Assembly: GCF_020085105.1 (NCBI RefSeq)
Contig: NC_058055.1
Coordinates: forward strand, 29,014,372-29,078,371
Source: Siniperca chuatsi
Lineage: Eukaryota; Chordata; Actinopteri; Centrarchiformes; Sinipercidae
Direction: 5' to 3'
Length of the DNA: 64,000 nt
Under the pieces are notes generated by a model. It was given only the letters and a program-made list of their open reading frames with translations. It was not told the origin of the DNA and made no database searches. How positions within the stretch are numbered: position 1 is the first letter of the stretch; every line of letters begins with the position of its first letter. The position numbers were made by a program, and so were the translations under genes. Positions 45,185 through 58,300 of this stretch are shown in pieces.

Positions 45185-46680
45185 TTCAGTTCACTTTAAT
45201 TTAATTCAATTCAGTTCAATTAAATTTTATTTAAATAGCGCCAATTCACAAAAGAAGTTATCTTATTACACTTTTCCTATAGAGCAGGTCTAGACCGTAC
45301 TCTTTATAATATTATTGAGCAAGCGACAGTGGCAAGAAAAAACTTCCTTTAAGAGGCAGAAACCTCGAGCAGAACCAGACTCAATATGAGAGAGAGAGAG
45401 AAATCCACAATCTACCTAGAATTTTAAAATAATAATGTAATGGTAGTGTTAATATTAATAAATTAATAATAATAGGAATGACAGCTATAGGAAGAATAAT
45501 GTCAGTATCAGTAACAGAGCCAATAACAACAACTGTAGCAGCAGCTGTCGAGCAGGAACACGGGGGCAGCAGGCGGCCCACAACCACAGATCCAGACTCT
45601 GCAGGAACACGGGGGCAGCAGGCGGCCCACAACCACAGATCCAGACTCTGCAGGAACACGGGGCAGCAGGCGGCCCACAACCACAGATCCAGACTCTGCA
45701 GGAACACGGGGGCAGCAGGTGGCCCACAACCACAGATCCAGACTCTGCAGGAACACGGGGGCGGCAGGTGGCCCACAACCACAGATCCAGACTCTGCAGG
45801 AACACGGGGGCGGCAGGTGGCCCACAACCACAGATCCAGACTCTGCAGCTCCGGAGGCAGAAATACCTGCTGAAAGCGACAGAAGGAGAGAGGAGAGAAA
45901 CGAGAAAGCACAGAACTACGGGAGAGAGAAGATGTCGAGTTAGTAACATGCAGTAATGGGATAAAAATGCAGACAGACAGAGAGGGAGAGGAGGAGAGAG
46001 GAAAGAGGTGCATCATGGGAAGTCTCCCGGCAGTCTAGGCCTACAGCAGCATAACTAAGGGATGGTTCAGGACTCACCTGAGCCAGCCCTAACTATAAGC
46101 TTTATCACAGAGCAAAGTCTTTAGCCTACTCTTAAATGTGGAGATGGTGTCTGCCTCCTGAACCCAAACTGGGACCTGGTTCCACAGGAGAGGAGCTTGA
46201 TACTTGAAGGCTCTGGCTCCCGGTCTACTTTTGGAGATTTTAGGAACCACAAGTAACCCTGCATCCTGGGAGCGCAGTGTTCTAGTCGGGTAATAAGGTA
46301 TTATGAGATCTTTAAGATACGATGGTGCCTGACCATTAAGAGCTTTGTAGGTGAGGAGAAGGATTTTAAATCCTATCCTGGATTTTACAGGGAGCCAGTG
46401 CAGAGAAGCTAATATTGGAGAAATTTGATCTCTTTTCCTAGTTCTTGTCAGTACACGTGCCGCAGCGATCTGGATCAACTGGAGAGTCTTAAGGGACTTA
46501 TTCAGGCAGCCGGATAATAAGGAATTGCAGTAGTCCAGCCTGGAAGTAACAAATGCATGCGCTAGTTTTTCGGCATCATTTTGAGACAGGATGTGCCTGA
46601 TTTTTGCAATGTTACGTAGGTGAAAGAAGGCAGTCCTTGAAGTTTGTTTCATGTGGGAGTTAAAGGATAAATAAATAAAT
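45185..46680 (-). mobile_element. L2-like LINE fragment (copy 2) with 48-bp VNTR
   Basis: Same family as 61-1637 and better preserved. The minus-strand frame 46089-46652 runs [80 protein letters not shown]. Downstream lies the 48-bp array (45545-45850), then a CT run and the conserved tail ending in TTTAATTGAACTGAATTGAA at about 45190. It is truncated at its 5' side by a TAAA-repeat near 46665. Further LINE-like sequence, not contiguous in the element, follows at 46690-46880. Confidence 0.85.
45545..45850. repeat. 48-bp minisatellite in LINE 3' region (copy 2)
   Basis: About six units of the same 48-bp sequence as at 262-557, each with GCAGGAACACGGGGGCAGCA or its one-G-shorter form and CACAACCACAGATCCAGACT. 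The pattern of variant units differs between the two arrays, so unit numbers have turned over since the copies split. Confidence 0.95.
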
Positions 46681-46880
46681 AAAGGATATTGTTATTTAGA
46701 AAGTCACACAACTGATTGGCGACTGCTTTCTCAAAGATCTTAGAGCGAAAGGGAAGGTTAGATACAGGTCTGTAGTTGGCTAAAACCCCAGGATCAAGAG
46801 CGGGCTTTTTAAGAAGATGTTTAACTACAGCTACTTTAAAGGACTGTGGGACATAGCCTGTTAATAAAGCAGCTTATTAC

Positions 46881-49494
46881 GACCCATATTTACGTTTATT
46901 GTTAGGCCGCGACCTAAAGTCAGGTGCCGAAGTATAAAGAGCGACAAAGTCCTCGTAGGGAGGAGGCCGGGGTGGTGGATGGGTCAAACAAGCACAGGAC
47001 TTTTACCATTTCACAACATTAATCACGTGTTTAATGTCATGTAACTTACGTCATGTGACTTAGCAGGTGATGTTAAAATCAGGGCCCCTCCCCCACAGAC
47101 AGAAACGCAGACAGAATGAAGCTGTTAGGCGAACAGGACATAAAGCTAAACTACACAACACATCCTATCATTGTGTTATTATTGATCAGTCAGCTGACAA
47201 CAACCACAACAACGGCAGACCAAAAACATGTTCATTTGTTTATTTGACAGTTCATTTATACATGACATCATTGGTTTCTTTTACTGCAGATAAGCAGACA
47301 TGAAGAGAGAAAACGTTTTATTGCTGTTTTCATCACATCCTGCTGCAGACTGACTGTTTCTCTAAGACTTCTGGGACAGTTTGGACTATGAATATATTTC
47401 TGTTGCTGTATTAACACACTCAAACCTCTCACTGATATTTCCTACTGACATTAAACACAGTAAAGCTTCTATCTACAGGTGCATCGGCCAATCAGGAGGC
47501 AGCTGGACAATCTGCCCTCACTGTCAGTTTATATTATATATGTTATAGTAAGGTATATATTTGTGAACATCTCCTCCATCTGTACATTCAGTAACATAAA
47601 GCTATCAGACATGTTCACATGTTTACACGTCTGATAATGAGAAGTTCTTCAAGAAATCATTTTCCAGGATATTTTCAATGACCTTCCATGCTGTCATTTG
47701 TGCCTGACATGCAAACTGCAAGTCAAAGTGTCAAACTGTTGTTACTTTTTTTCTAAAATAAAATTGAAATGAATGTAGATTTGTTTGTGTTGTGTTTACT
47801 GACCGGCTCAGGAGGCGTTTAAGAGCTCTCACTGTTGCAGGGAGGTCAGATACTGTTGGACTGTTCCTTTAATGCTGTTTAGATCAGGAATGCCTCATCT
47901 GCCGATCAAACGCATCCTCAACTCTTTGCTGTTCATTTGTCTTTTTAAAATGTATCTTTTCTTTTTTCTTTAGTGTTATTAAGTCTTATTTAATGTATTC
48001 TATCTAAAGCACTTCTAGTCATTTCTAGAAAAAACTTTACAAGAAGAAGTCATAGTATGACATTATCAGGCCACTGACTTTTCTCTCTGTCATTTCTTGT
48101 AGTATTACAGACATGATATTACAAGAAAATTATTACAAATATTTTCTCAAAATATGACTTTTTTGTAATATTCCAACTTTATTCTCAAAATATTCCGACT
48201 TTGTGCTCAGATATGTTTTCCTAACAGTGGCCCTGATACTTGGTTGTAGTTTTGTGTATAAAATGTTCTGTATAAATAAACATGTTAACTTGTTGAGAAC
48301 TTGTCTCTCCTTATTAGGAACTCTGGCAGACGCCATGTTGCGTTGTAATGGAGCATGAGAACAGCTGTAACCACGGTAACCTTTTACTTTGCCACCTGCC
48401 ATCCCATGTGACATGAACATGGAAGAAGAAACAGGTAAATTATTAAACGTTACATCAGTATTTTGGGACTCATTTCCATGTGTTTGTATTTCCCTCTGGT
48501 GGTCAAAATCACTTACTGCAGCTTTAAAATCTGACGCTTTAATATTTCACTAAACATGAAGCTTGAAGCGAATACATACAGGATACATATCTGACACTGA
48601 CATCCAGTGTGGAAAGATGCTTTTCTTCTCTATCTTATCTCTACGTTTCAGTCTTTTTAGGGAGAAATTTAAGGGGAAATCAGGGTCAGAGGTTCAGACA
48701 CGAAACCTCCTGAATCCTCATCGTCACATCACAGTGAAGGTTTGGGAAAGTATCACGTTAAAGGGTTGATTATTATTAGTAGTAGTAGTATTAGTATTAA
48801 GTTATTTGCTAATTAAAGTTTAGTCGGCTATCCTCAAACGATAAACTCAAAAGACCATTTCACAATCTCATTTTGTCATTTCAATATCTTCTTTTTCTTT
48901 TTAACATTTAATTATGACCCGATTATCCTGAGAAGTATAATATAATAATAGTTTATATGCCACTTTTTCTGTTAATTTTCAGTTTTCTCCTTTAGTTTTG
49001 GGTAAAATGATCCTCCATAGGTCTGTTGGTGGTGAGGAGGCGTTGTTGGACGTGTCCCTGATCGGTCTTCTTCGAATCTTTCATGTGCGACTTGTTTGCA
49101 GTCCAGTAGTTATTCATTGTTGCTGGTCTGGTCTTTCACAGCCTGTTCGGTCCATTCATGTTGTTAAACCTGCAGTCAGGTAGCTAGCAACATCGTCGCT
49201 AAGATAACCAGTGGTGTCGCAGCTTCAGCAACAGGTGAGACGAACATCATGAGTTCGAACAGGTATATTACTGGTCCAATAAACAGGAGGCGAGGCGACT
49301 GCGGTCTCCGGGGCGTCGCTGGTGATGTGAAGGTGGCAGAATCAGCCAGTTGGACCACCAGAGCCATGCGCACATGAGTTCAGCCAATCAGACGTTGGCC
49401 TGGAGACACCATCGTGGTCTTGGCGAACACATTTGAGTCCTGGAGGATTGGCGGTCTCTGCTGTCATCTGTCTCTGATGGTCCCACCCCCGTCA
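46881..49494. other. apbb3 3' flank and spacer
   Basis: No gene is supported. It contains a probable dispersed repeat at 46.91-47.06 kb (CCTCGTAGGGAGGAGGCCGG), AT-rich sequence and, next to the apbb3 stop, the likely 3' UTR (about 49.1-49.49 kb on the minus strand). I could not pick a poly(A) signal with confidence. Confidence 0.5.
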
Positions 49495-52400
49495 TTAGGA
49501 GGTGGCGGCCTGTTTGTTCCGGAAAGTTTCGAAGAACGCCATCATCCCCTTCCTCACATTGCTGCTGCTGCCGTTGCCCTTGGTTATCCTCGGCATCATC
49601 ATGCTGCCACTGCTGCTGCCATGGTGACGGGATGTGAGAGGCGGGAAGGCGGCGCTGTCCATGGAGTTCGCCCGTTTGATCTTTGATGGGGTCGCACGCC
49701 ACGACTTGGTCCTCGGAGGAGGAGTCTGAGCTACCAGACACTTCTGATACTGAACCTGACGAGCAGAAGGCGACACGTCAGTGTGTAATTTACTAATTTA
49801 TCCAAAAATTAGCCCCAAATTTGCGGTAAAGCCCTGAATTTGCACCTGAACTGATTGTATTGAAGGTACCTGTAACGTTCAGGTTTGATTACTCACCATA
49901 CATGCAGCCTGGACCGCCTCCGAGAGGATTCCTGCATCCGGTTCACACCAGAACACGTGACACTCAAATCGCTGCGTGCCGCCATCTACGATCACAGCGA
50001 AAGTGTGGCTGTCGTGGCCGACGCCCAGAAAGGTGAGGAAACGTACCTGACACTCCCAGAAGGGCTCTTCCCCTTCCTGTCAGGATCCAATCAGACAGAT
50101 GAAACAGAGTGAGCCGTGACGACCTTTAACCTGGTGGATTAACAGAGTTTGATATTGAGTATTGATGGTACCTCTCCCTTCCACAGAGACAGGACGTTAT
50201 CAGTGACGTGGATGACGGCCGGCTCCCACTCGTCTCTGTCTGTAGAGTTCATGATGCTTTCTATCGCTCTGTTCAACACCTCCATCCCTGCACAAACACA
50301 CCTTCACTCGAACACCAACAGTTTGCGGTCTGCACATGTTCAAGTTATCCTTTACATTTCAGTGCTGCCTGGTGGTTACCATGGTAACAGCAGGTGTAAC
50401 ACTGGTAACACTATAACATGAACACTACGTTTGAAATTATTCACAAATTGTTCAGAAACTAAAATGCATTAACATAAAATGTTACCAAATGAACAACTAA
50501 AGATTTAACCATGAGTTTGGTTACAGTGAGGAAGTGACCAAACACAGAGCTGAATGTGTTCAGGTGTAACAGGTGTTTCTATCCTACCCATCGCTCTGGA
50601 CACCGGCAGGTTACCGATGTACTGGACCTCAAACTTCTGGACCTGCTGCCGCATCGCCTCCAGAAACTCCACTGAAACACAACAAACGACGAGGAATCAG
50701 CAGAGAACCAACCAGAGAGCAGCAGGTGATGTCAGAGAACAGGCGAAGCACCTTGTCTGGGCAGGTCTTCAGGTGAGATGCTGTCCATTGTCAGAGAGCG
50801 AGACGGCCTCATCAACGTCTTCTCTGACATCATCTACAGACACACAGACACATCTATTCAACAGTGTTGAAGATCAGTCTGCTGTTATTCTCAAACCAAC
50901 AACATGTCAGTTCGTCTCTCAGTACCATCTGACTTCCTGTCTGTGGCTCTCGGCTCCGAGCCCATTGGTTCCTGCTGAAGACCTCACAAATATATAGTTT
51001 CATGGAACAATATCTTGGTCTCATGCTGCCATCTAGTGGCCATTCTGGGCACAATGACATCACTCTGACATCGTGATGTCGTCAAGGTTATCTTGTGCTG
51101 GACTTGAGTTTAACGGAAAGCCTGAAGAGAAGCATTATGAACTGTTGGTGTGGAGTTTGAAAGATGTGGTTGTTTAGGGGGCAGGGACGGTCTAATTAAG
51201 AGACTATCAAGTTGCATTATGGGAAATGTAGGACCCAGTGTTCTTGGTCTTGACCAATACTGACAAATACTGAGGACTATAAGTCAGGATATCTCATCAT
51301 TCGTTTTTAGCCGCATTAGCTTCATGGCTCTATGGATGTTAATGTCTGAAACATCTCAGCAGCTGTTGGACTGTCATGAAACGTGCTTCATGTTCAAGTT
51401 CCCCTCAGGATGAACTGTAATAACTATGGTTTATGACCAAATACCTGCAAAACTGATGACGTTCCCATCAGCCTCAGCTGGACTCTGTGTTTACTGCTAA
51501 TTAGCTAATGTTAGCATGCTAACATGCTAAACTAAGATGGTGAACATGGCAAACATTAGAGTAAATTTTAAGGACCAAGCCGTAGACCCACTGACCTTGG
51601 AGCACATCTCATGCAGCGCCGTGGCAATGGCTTTGGCCGGAGCGTCACAGCGAAACACGTGACACTTCAGCACACAGCTATCCTTATCGCCCGCCACGAA
51701 GGCAAAGTCCCTGAACGCAACACACACATGCACACAGTGGATTGGTCAAGTTATTGTGGCCTGATCATTAAATGACCCTAACATAAACAGGAGGTCGTGA
51801 AGATGAGAGTAACTGTGAGTGTTTGTGGCTCTGGGTGTGAAGAGGTAAAGGTAGAGTGTTTTACCTGTCCCTGCCCAGGTGGAGGGGTCGGGGGAGGGGG
51901 AAGCGTGTTAAAGAAACAGAGAGAGTGGCAGTGTTAGTGGAAACAAACTGAAGGGTGAGTTTGATTTTAAAATCTTAGCATGCAGATACATCAAAGTTGA
52001 TGTTGTCAGAGTTTAGCCTAGCTTAGCACAAAGACTAGAAGCAGGGGGAAACCGCTAGCTTAGCTCCTTCAAAAGAGAAAAAATCCAAAATGAGACACAG
52101 AGCATCAAACCCTCTTAACTGCACAGACGTTGCATAACATGCTTGTTTCAATTTGGTGAATAAATTAGTTGGTGCCCACTGAGCCATTGAGCCATACAGT
52201 GACATCACAAAGCTGTACTGTGACATCACAGAAGCGCCTGTTGCTAAGGCGGGGCGTTGGGCTGTTGGGCTGCCACGCCCCTGTAACTCTGTGGAAGACT
52301 GGTTGCAACTGGTTTAGAAATCTGTGCATTAAATCCTAAATCCATCCAACAATTCAGTTGAAATAAATTTCCTAATATTGTATTTAATGGTAGAAAAGGT

Positions 52401-55171
52401 TTCAGTCGTAGTCATCTGGACACTGTTTTCAGAATCAAGACGTTTCGGCTCCCATCCGGAAGTCATTCTCAATTGTGAAAATGGTCTGAGAACTCAGAAA
52501 TTTAAGCTACTCTGTGTTACTTAAGCCCCGCCCTCAGGGAGGAGTCTACCTGAGTATCTGTTGATTAGCTAGTTTCACCTGAAACTGACCTAATAGTTTC
52601 CATGATGGCCCAGTAATCAGTAATCAGGCCTATTGTTTTCTGGCTGCACCTCCCTCATCACTGTTAAGTACCTGATTATCATATGATTGGCTTGACCAAG
52701 GTGTTAATACACTGGGGTAAACGTTGGGCAAATTGAATCTCAGACCACCATTTCTGTTCAAAGAGGGGTTTTCTTTTTTCACAAAAATGGCTTCTTTCAC
52801 ACTCGTTCAAACCAACTCTTCTCTCTACTGAGACTCTTCACCTCGCTGTCTTCAGATGTGTGGTTTGTAGCTTTTAGATGCAAACGCACGGCGCTCTGCA
52901 ATCCTGAGTTAGCGTGTCGTCTGTGCTGATAAAGTCTTTTGTGAAGTGGCTGTTTGGTCTCACCTGTGTACCGTTCTTTGCAGTTTTCCTCACTGCATTG
53001 AATAGAATAAACTACATTGCTCTGTTTTTGTGTGAGCAATGTAGTTTATTCAATTACTGGGCCATCATGGAAACAAAAGAAGGTCAGTTTCAGGTGAAAC
53101 TAGGCAGAATAAACAGCAGACACTCAGGTAGACTCCTCCCTGAGGGCGGGGCTTAAGCAACACAGAGTAGCTTAAATTTCTGAGTTCTCAGACCATTTTT
53201 CACAATTGAGAATGACTTCCGGATGGGAGCCGAAAAGTCTTGATTCTGAAAACAGCGTCCAGGTGACTACAACTGAAACCTTTTCAACGATGGACCACTG
53301 CTGGACGAATGAGGGACAACACCGTCTTGTTTTTAATGATTAATGACAGCTAAACAATCTGATGCCGCTCCTGTCCAAGACGTTTCCTCTGGCTGCAGGA
53401 CTGACCACAGATCAGTCTGAGACCCAGCCAGCTGCTCTCTGATTGGCTCACCTGCCGTTGTTGCAGCCCACCCCCCAGACACGGATGTTGATGATTGGCT
53501 GACAGTGCAGGGGGGTGTGGTCTAAAGGGTCCAACAGGGTCAGAGTGTCTTTCTTCAGAACCAGCATCATCTCCCGACCCTGCAGACAGACAGACAGGTC
53601 AGTATATTAACACACACAGACAGACAGGCAGGTAGAGTAGACAACAAAACACCAGATCATAACAGTCTGAACAGGTTTAAACCAGATCCTGACAGCCTAA
53701 ACAGGTTTAAACCAGATCCTGATACTCTAAACAGGTTTAAACCAGATCCTGGTAGTCTAAACAGATTTAAAACTTTGTTGAAACTTAAATAAAACATTCA
53801 GCAGTTCCAGGTTCAGTAGGCGTCTCACCTCCCCCCAGGCCCCTTGTCTGTCTCTCTGCTCAGGGCTGCAGCAGTGAGACAGCTGCTGGATCACATTACT
53901 GACAGCGAGACTGCTGCGGCCGGGAGACAGGTCCTCCTCCTCCACCTCCAGCCAGCCCAGAGACCGCACAGCAAAACACTGAAAGACAGACAGGTAAGGA
54001 GACAGATAGGGTGGGAGACAGGAAGACAGGTGGAGACAGGGAAACAGGTGGAGACAGGAAGACAGGTGGAGAGCGGGAGACAGGTGGAGACAGGGAGAGA
54101 GAGAGACAGACGGCAAGAGAGTGAGACAGATGAAGGGATTAAGTGGTCAGTGAGTTGTTGGGTGACAAACAGAGAAACCAGGACACAGACAGACAGACAG
54201 GCAGGCAGACAGACAGGCAGGCAGGCAGACAGATTAAGTCAGATTAATGCTGTATAAAACTGTGGTAGAGAGAGGTAGACACAAACAAGGGGAGAGAGAG
54301 ATTAGAGTAGATTAGACCACCAGAATAGAGTGGACTAACAGGAGGACCTCTGCTCTCGCTTTATTATATTATATCATTTATTTACAAGGTACAGTCAGTC
54401 GTGATGTCATCTTTAACTTCCTCTGACATCACAGTCTTCAGTCTCAGTCAGTTCACATTCAGAGTCACATCAGACCAGTTCAGTCCAGATGACCTGAAGA
54501 GGTCTCACTCCACCTGGTTTATCAGGATACTTTAGCAGCTGACTGTGCGGACTGGAGGTAGCCAAGTATCCCAGAATGCATTTCACGTCAACCAGCAGCG
54601 AGTCAGACTCAAAGCTGTTTCCATCCTACTGCTGTTAAGTCACTTTATTAAGTTTGGATATTTTTTCAGGTGAGAGAGTTTAGATCTTAAAAATGTGGCC
54701 GATTTATCAAAATAACGTCTGATTGGAAATTTGCTCCAACATTTTCGGAGATGTTCGGACCGACTGCTTTCAGTCAGAGTGCATGGTCATCATCCTGTGG
54801 ACAGTGTGATGTCATCTGTAGAGTTTTGTTGTTGATGTGACTGTTTTCTATGTTTAAAGAAAATCGAGTAAGTGGACCTTGAGTTAAAGAGTTTTTAAAT
54901 AAACCTTGAAGCTCAACATGTCGTCGTGAGTTTTAAACACATTTATATTTTGTGAATTTGTTTGTTAATTTAATGAATGATTTGCAACATGTGTAACATC
55001 TGTGTGTTAAATATAAATAAATGTTTACAGCTACATTATTTAGTGATTTTAAAAGTGTTAATAATTTATATACAGTTTAGAAATGCTAAATAAAGGGGTT
55101 TAAGAAAAGTGGAGACTTTTGGTACATCTCACTAAAACAGGACCTTAAAAGACAGAAGTTAATATATTATT

Positions 55172-55203
<32 letters not shown>

Positions 55204-55297
55204 CTTACCTTGGAGTTTGGGTCGTGGTTGGTGAGATAATCTTCATGCCACGAAGACCTGAGAGAAAAAACAAAATTCATATTAACCTGTACGGACG

Positions 55298-55346
<49 letters not shown>

Positions 55347-58300
55347 CTGGCCTCAGGTGGGCCGTCTGTCTCTCTGTTGGAGCTCGGCTGTCCAGCCTCC
55401 TCCTGCTGAGACACAACACCACAGAAGAAGACAAACTCCAGTTCTGCTTCTGCATCAGAAAAACCTGAGCTAATGTGAGCTAACTGGGTTAGTTTGGACT
55501 AACCAGGTTAAGTAAATAGTGTCTAACCTGGGTGTCGAGCAGCTGTGGCGTCCCGCTGAGGCGGGGGTGTTGCCACTGGGTGGCGCCGGTGGGAACGTGC
55601 CAGTAGTAGGTTCCTGTTGAGTCTTTGATGGTTCTCCAGCCGGAGGGAAGGTCTGGATCCAGCAGCAGGTTCTGGTCTGTCCAGATGTTGTCTGCAAAGA
55701 TACATAAAGTGTCAACAACAGTCCTCTGAGCAACATGAAGGTATAACTCAGAGCTCCTGCTGGCGCCCCCTACAGGCTGCAGTGTTCATTACAGCCACAA
55801 TATGAAACACTAGCGCCCTCCGGATGTATTAGTTAGATGTAAATCCACACAAATGTTTTGCATTGGGTTTACTTTCCTTCAGGAAACGTGTCCTTTTGCT
55901 GGAAAACATTTCTGTTATCGGTTGTGTATCAGGTGTAATAAGTCCTAAAACTTCACAAATCATCCAAAAGTCTACCAGAGAAACAGACCGCGAGACATGT
56001 TGTTAAGGACAGGCAGGTGCAGTCATTACATCTGTAACCAGCTTTTGTCCAATCAGGTGACAGTCTGAAGTGGTGAGAGACGATCTGATTGGTCAGGAGA
56101 CGTCAGTCAGTTAAATTTAGCACAACTGAGATTCTCTTTTGATAATAATACAAAATAACATGTCAGCAGAAATATACTGTCAGATCAATCTCCCCCTCCC
56201 TTCCTCTCCTTAAAAATCTTTTTTTATCATTCAGCAATATTTTCAGCCTGTCTGTGTTCACATGCAGTCAAACTGTCCCATCAGAGCAGCCGAACCAGCA
56301 GTCAGCAGCTCCTGTCTGCAGTGGACCCGTGGACGGACAGACAGCTGTCTCTGGATCACTGTGAGACTGAAGGAAACTTAGAAACAGCAGGATTCTCAGG
56401 CAGGTTCTGCAGCCGCTTTCTTCTCTGGCGTCTCAGCTGATGTACGGACGTTTATTCATGATGGACATTAGAGACAATGATATCCCCAGGAAGTGTAAGT
56501 CACAGTGAATCTAAAAATATGTTTATCATGTTTGTGTATTCAGATTATTAGTCAGTGTGAGGGGAGTGCCACCCACACTGTGCCCCCCTGCACATATTGG
56601 CTCTACCCTGCACTGCCACTGCAGTCAGTGATGGCAGGATAGTAATCACTGCACAAAGAGACCAAAACATATCAGCCTCAACCCTGACAGTCTCAGATGT
56701 GTGAGTGAGCAGAAGCATTTGATTGGTGGAGCTTGTTGACTGTCATCTGCCGGACACTGCTCAGTTAATACACTTTACAACTTTTGTAACATTTTACTTC
56801 ATTTGAATCAGTAACTCCGTCACACACACTCACAGTTGATAGTTATTGGACTGTGTGTATATATTTTTATATATATATATATATATATATACACTGTATA
56901 TGTGCTGTAGTCTATGAATTTCTTGCTCCATTAGTCCATTTTTCATCAGGGTGCCCTGGTTTTCCAGCACCTGACGCGGACCTTATTGACCCGGGTACCG
57001 TTTGAGCCAGTCTAACTCTTATTTTTGTGCTTTCACTCATGCCTGAGGTAGGCAAGTAACATTAAGAACCTTGCCTAAGGGTCCACCTGGATACTGCCCA
57101 CGCCCTGATTGGGAATCGAACCCGCGATCACCATTGAGCTATCCAGTGTATGCAGAGTACGGCAGGTCCTGAAAAGTCAGCTGAATGGGAAGAACAAGAT
57201 CTGAGCCAGTCATCAGATACGCCGCTGGTCCAATAAACTGGCCAAAGGAGGAGACAGAGACCACTGATATCAAGACAAGGAAGCTCCTCACAATGCACGG
57301 AGGGTTTCACCCCAAATCCAGCACCCTGAGGCTGTACGCTGAGCGGAACGAGGGAGGCCGAGGACGAGTGAGAGTCAGAACCACTGTCCAGGATGAAACA
57401 ACAAAGATGATGATGGCTAACCAACCAGACATCGTGTGGATCGACAGCGGAGATAGATGTAATAATGCCAAGCGACAGCAGCATCAAGAAGAAGGAACAC
57501 GAGAAGCTCGAAACATACCAAAGGCTGAAAGAGGAGCTAGAAAAGATGTGGAGAGTAAAAGCAACAGTGGTGCCAGTGGTAATGGGTGACCCCCAAACTG
57601 GGGGTTACAGTCCTTCTGTTTTGCTGTCGACTCAACTCCAAGATCATATTCTGTGAGTTTATATCATTAGTGTTGTATTATTTTGTCGGTGTTCGTGATA
57701 TCGTCCACCTGGTACAAAATGTACAGGAGGAGCTGGATGACTGATCAGAGGTCAAACTGCTGTACAGGAAGAGAGGAAAGAGGAGAAGAAACTGAAGAGG
57801 ATTTTAATAATTAATGAACCCTCAGAGACACAATATGCTGAATCGGCTGATTGAGAGACAACGATATGACTGGGGGGGGGGGCACTGGTCAATACAGCTG
57901 GACCAACAGAAAAAACTAGTTAGCTGTTAAAACAGACCAGCTTATTGTGTTGGACAGTAACCGAGCGGTGAATTAAGACTTTTAACTACGAGACGTTTGA
58001 CTCGTTGACTTGGTGCAGAAACTAAAGGTGTCAGTGTGCTTCAACAGACGAGCTTGTTGAATGGTCAAACAGCACAGACACACATTTGTGTGAATCTTAT
58101 TCTGGCCATTCAGAACAGGTAGAAACACTTTTAGACTTCAGACGTGATCGGACCACACATCGTACGAACTTGTTCGTTTTCATCTCAGTCCTGAACTTTG
58201 TACGTTTACCATCCATGAATCCCTCAAAACATATCTGAGGTCAGTTAAACACAAACATGATTCACATTTAAGCATTTTAACAGCAGTTTGCAGGACTGAG

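Noticed and set aside
55742-55790. Third CTCF site in apbb3 intron 1 (GCGCCCCCTACAGG on plus)
   Set aside because: One mismatch to the core and located in a short sequence (GGCTGCAG next to GCGCCCYCTA) that recurs in the window near 21.94 kb, so probably repeat-borne.
57085-57150. tRNA gene on the minus strand (GGTTCGATTCC with TAGCTCAATGG)
   Set aside because: The A-box-like and B-box-like parts are too close; the anticodon arm is missing.
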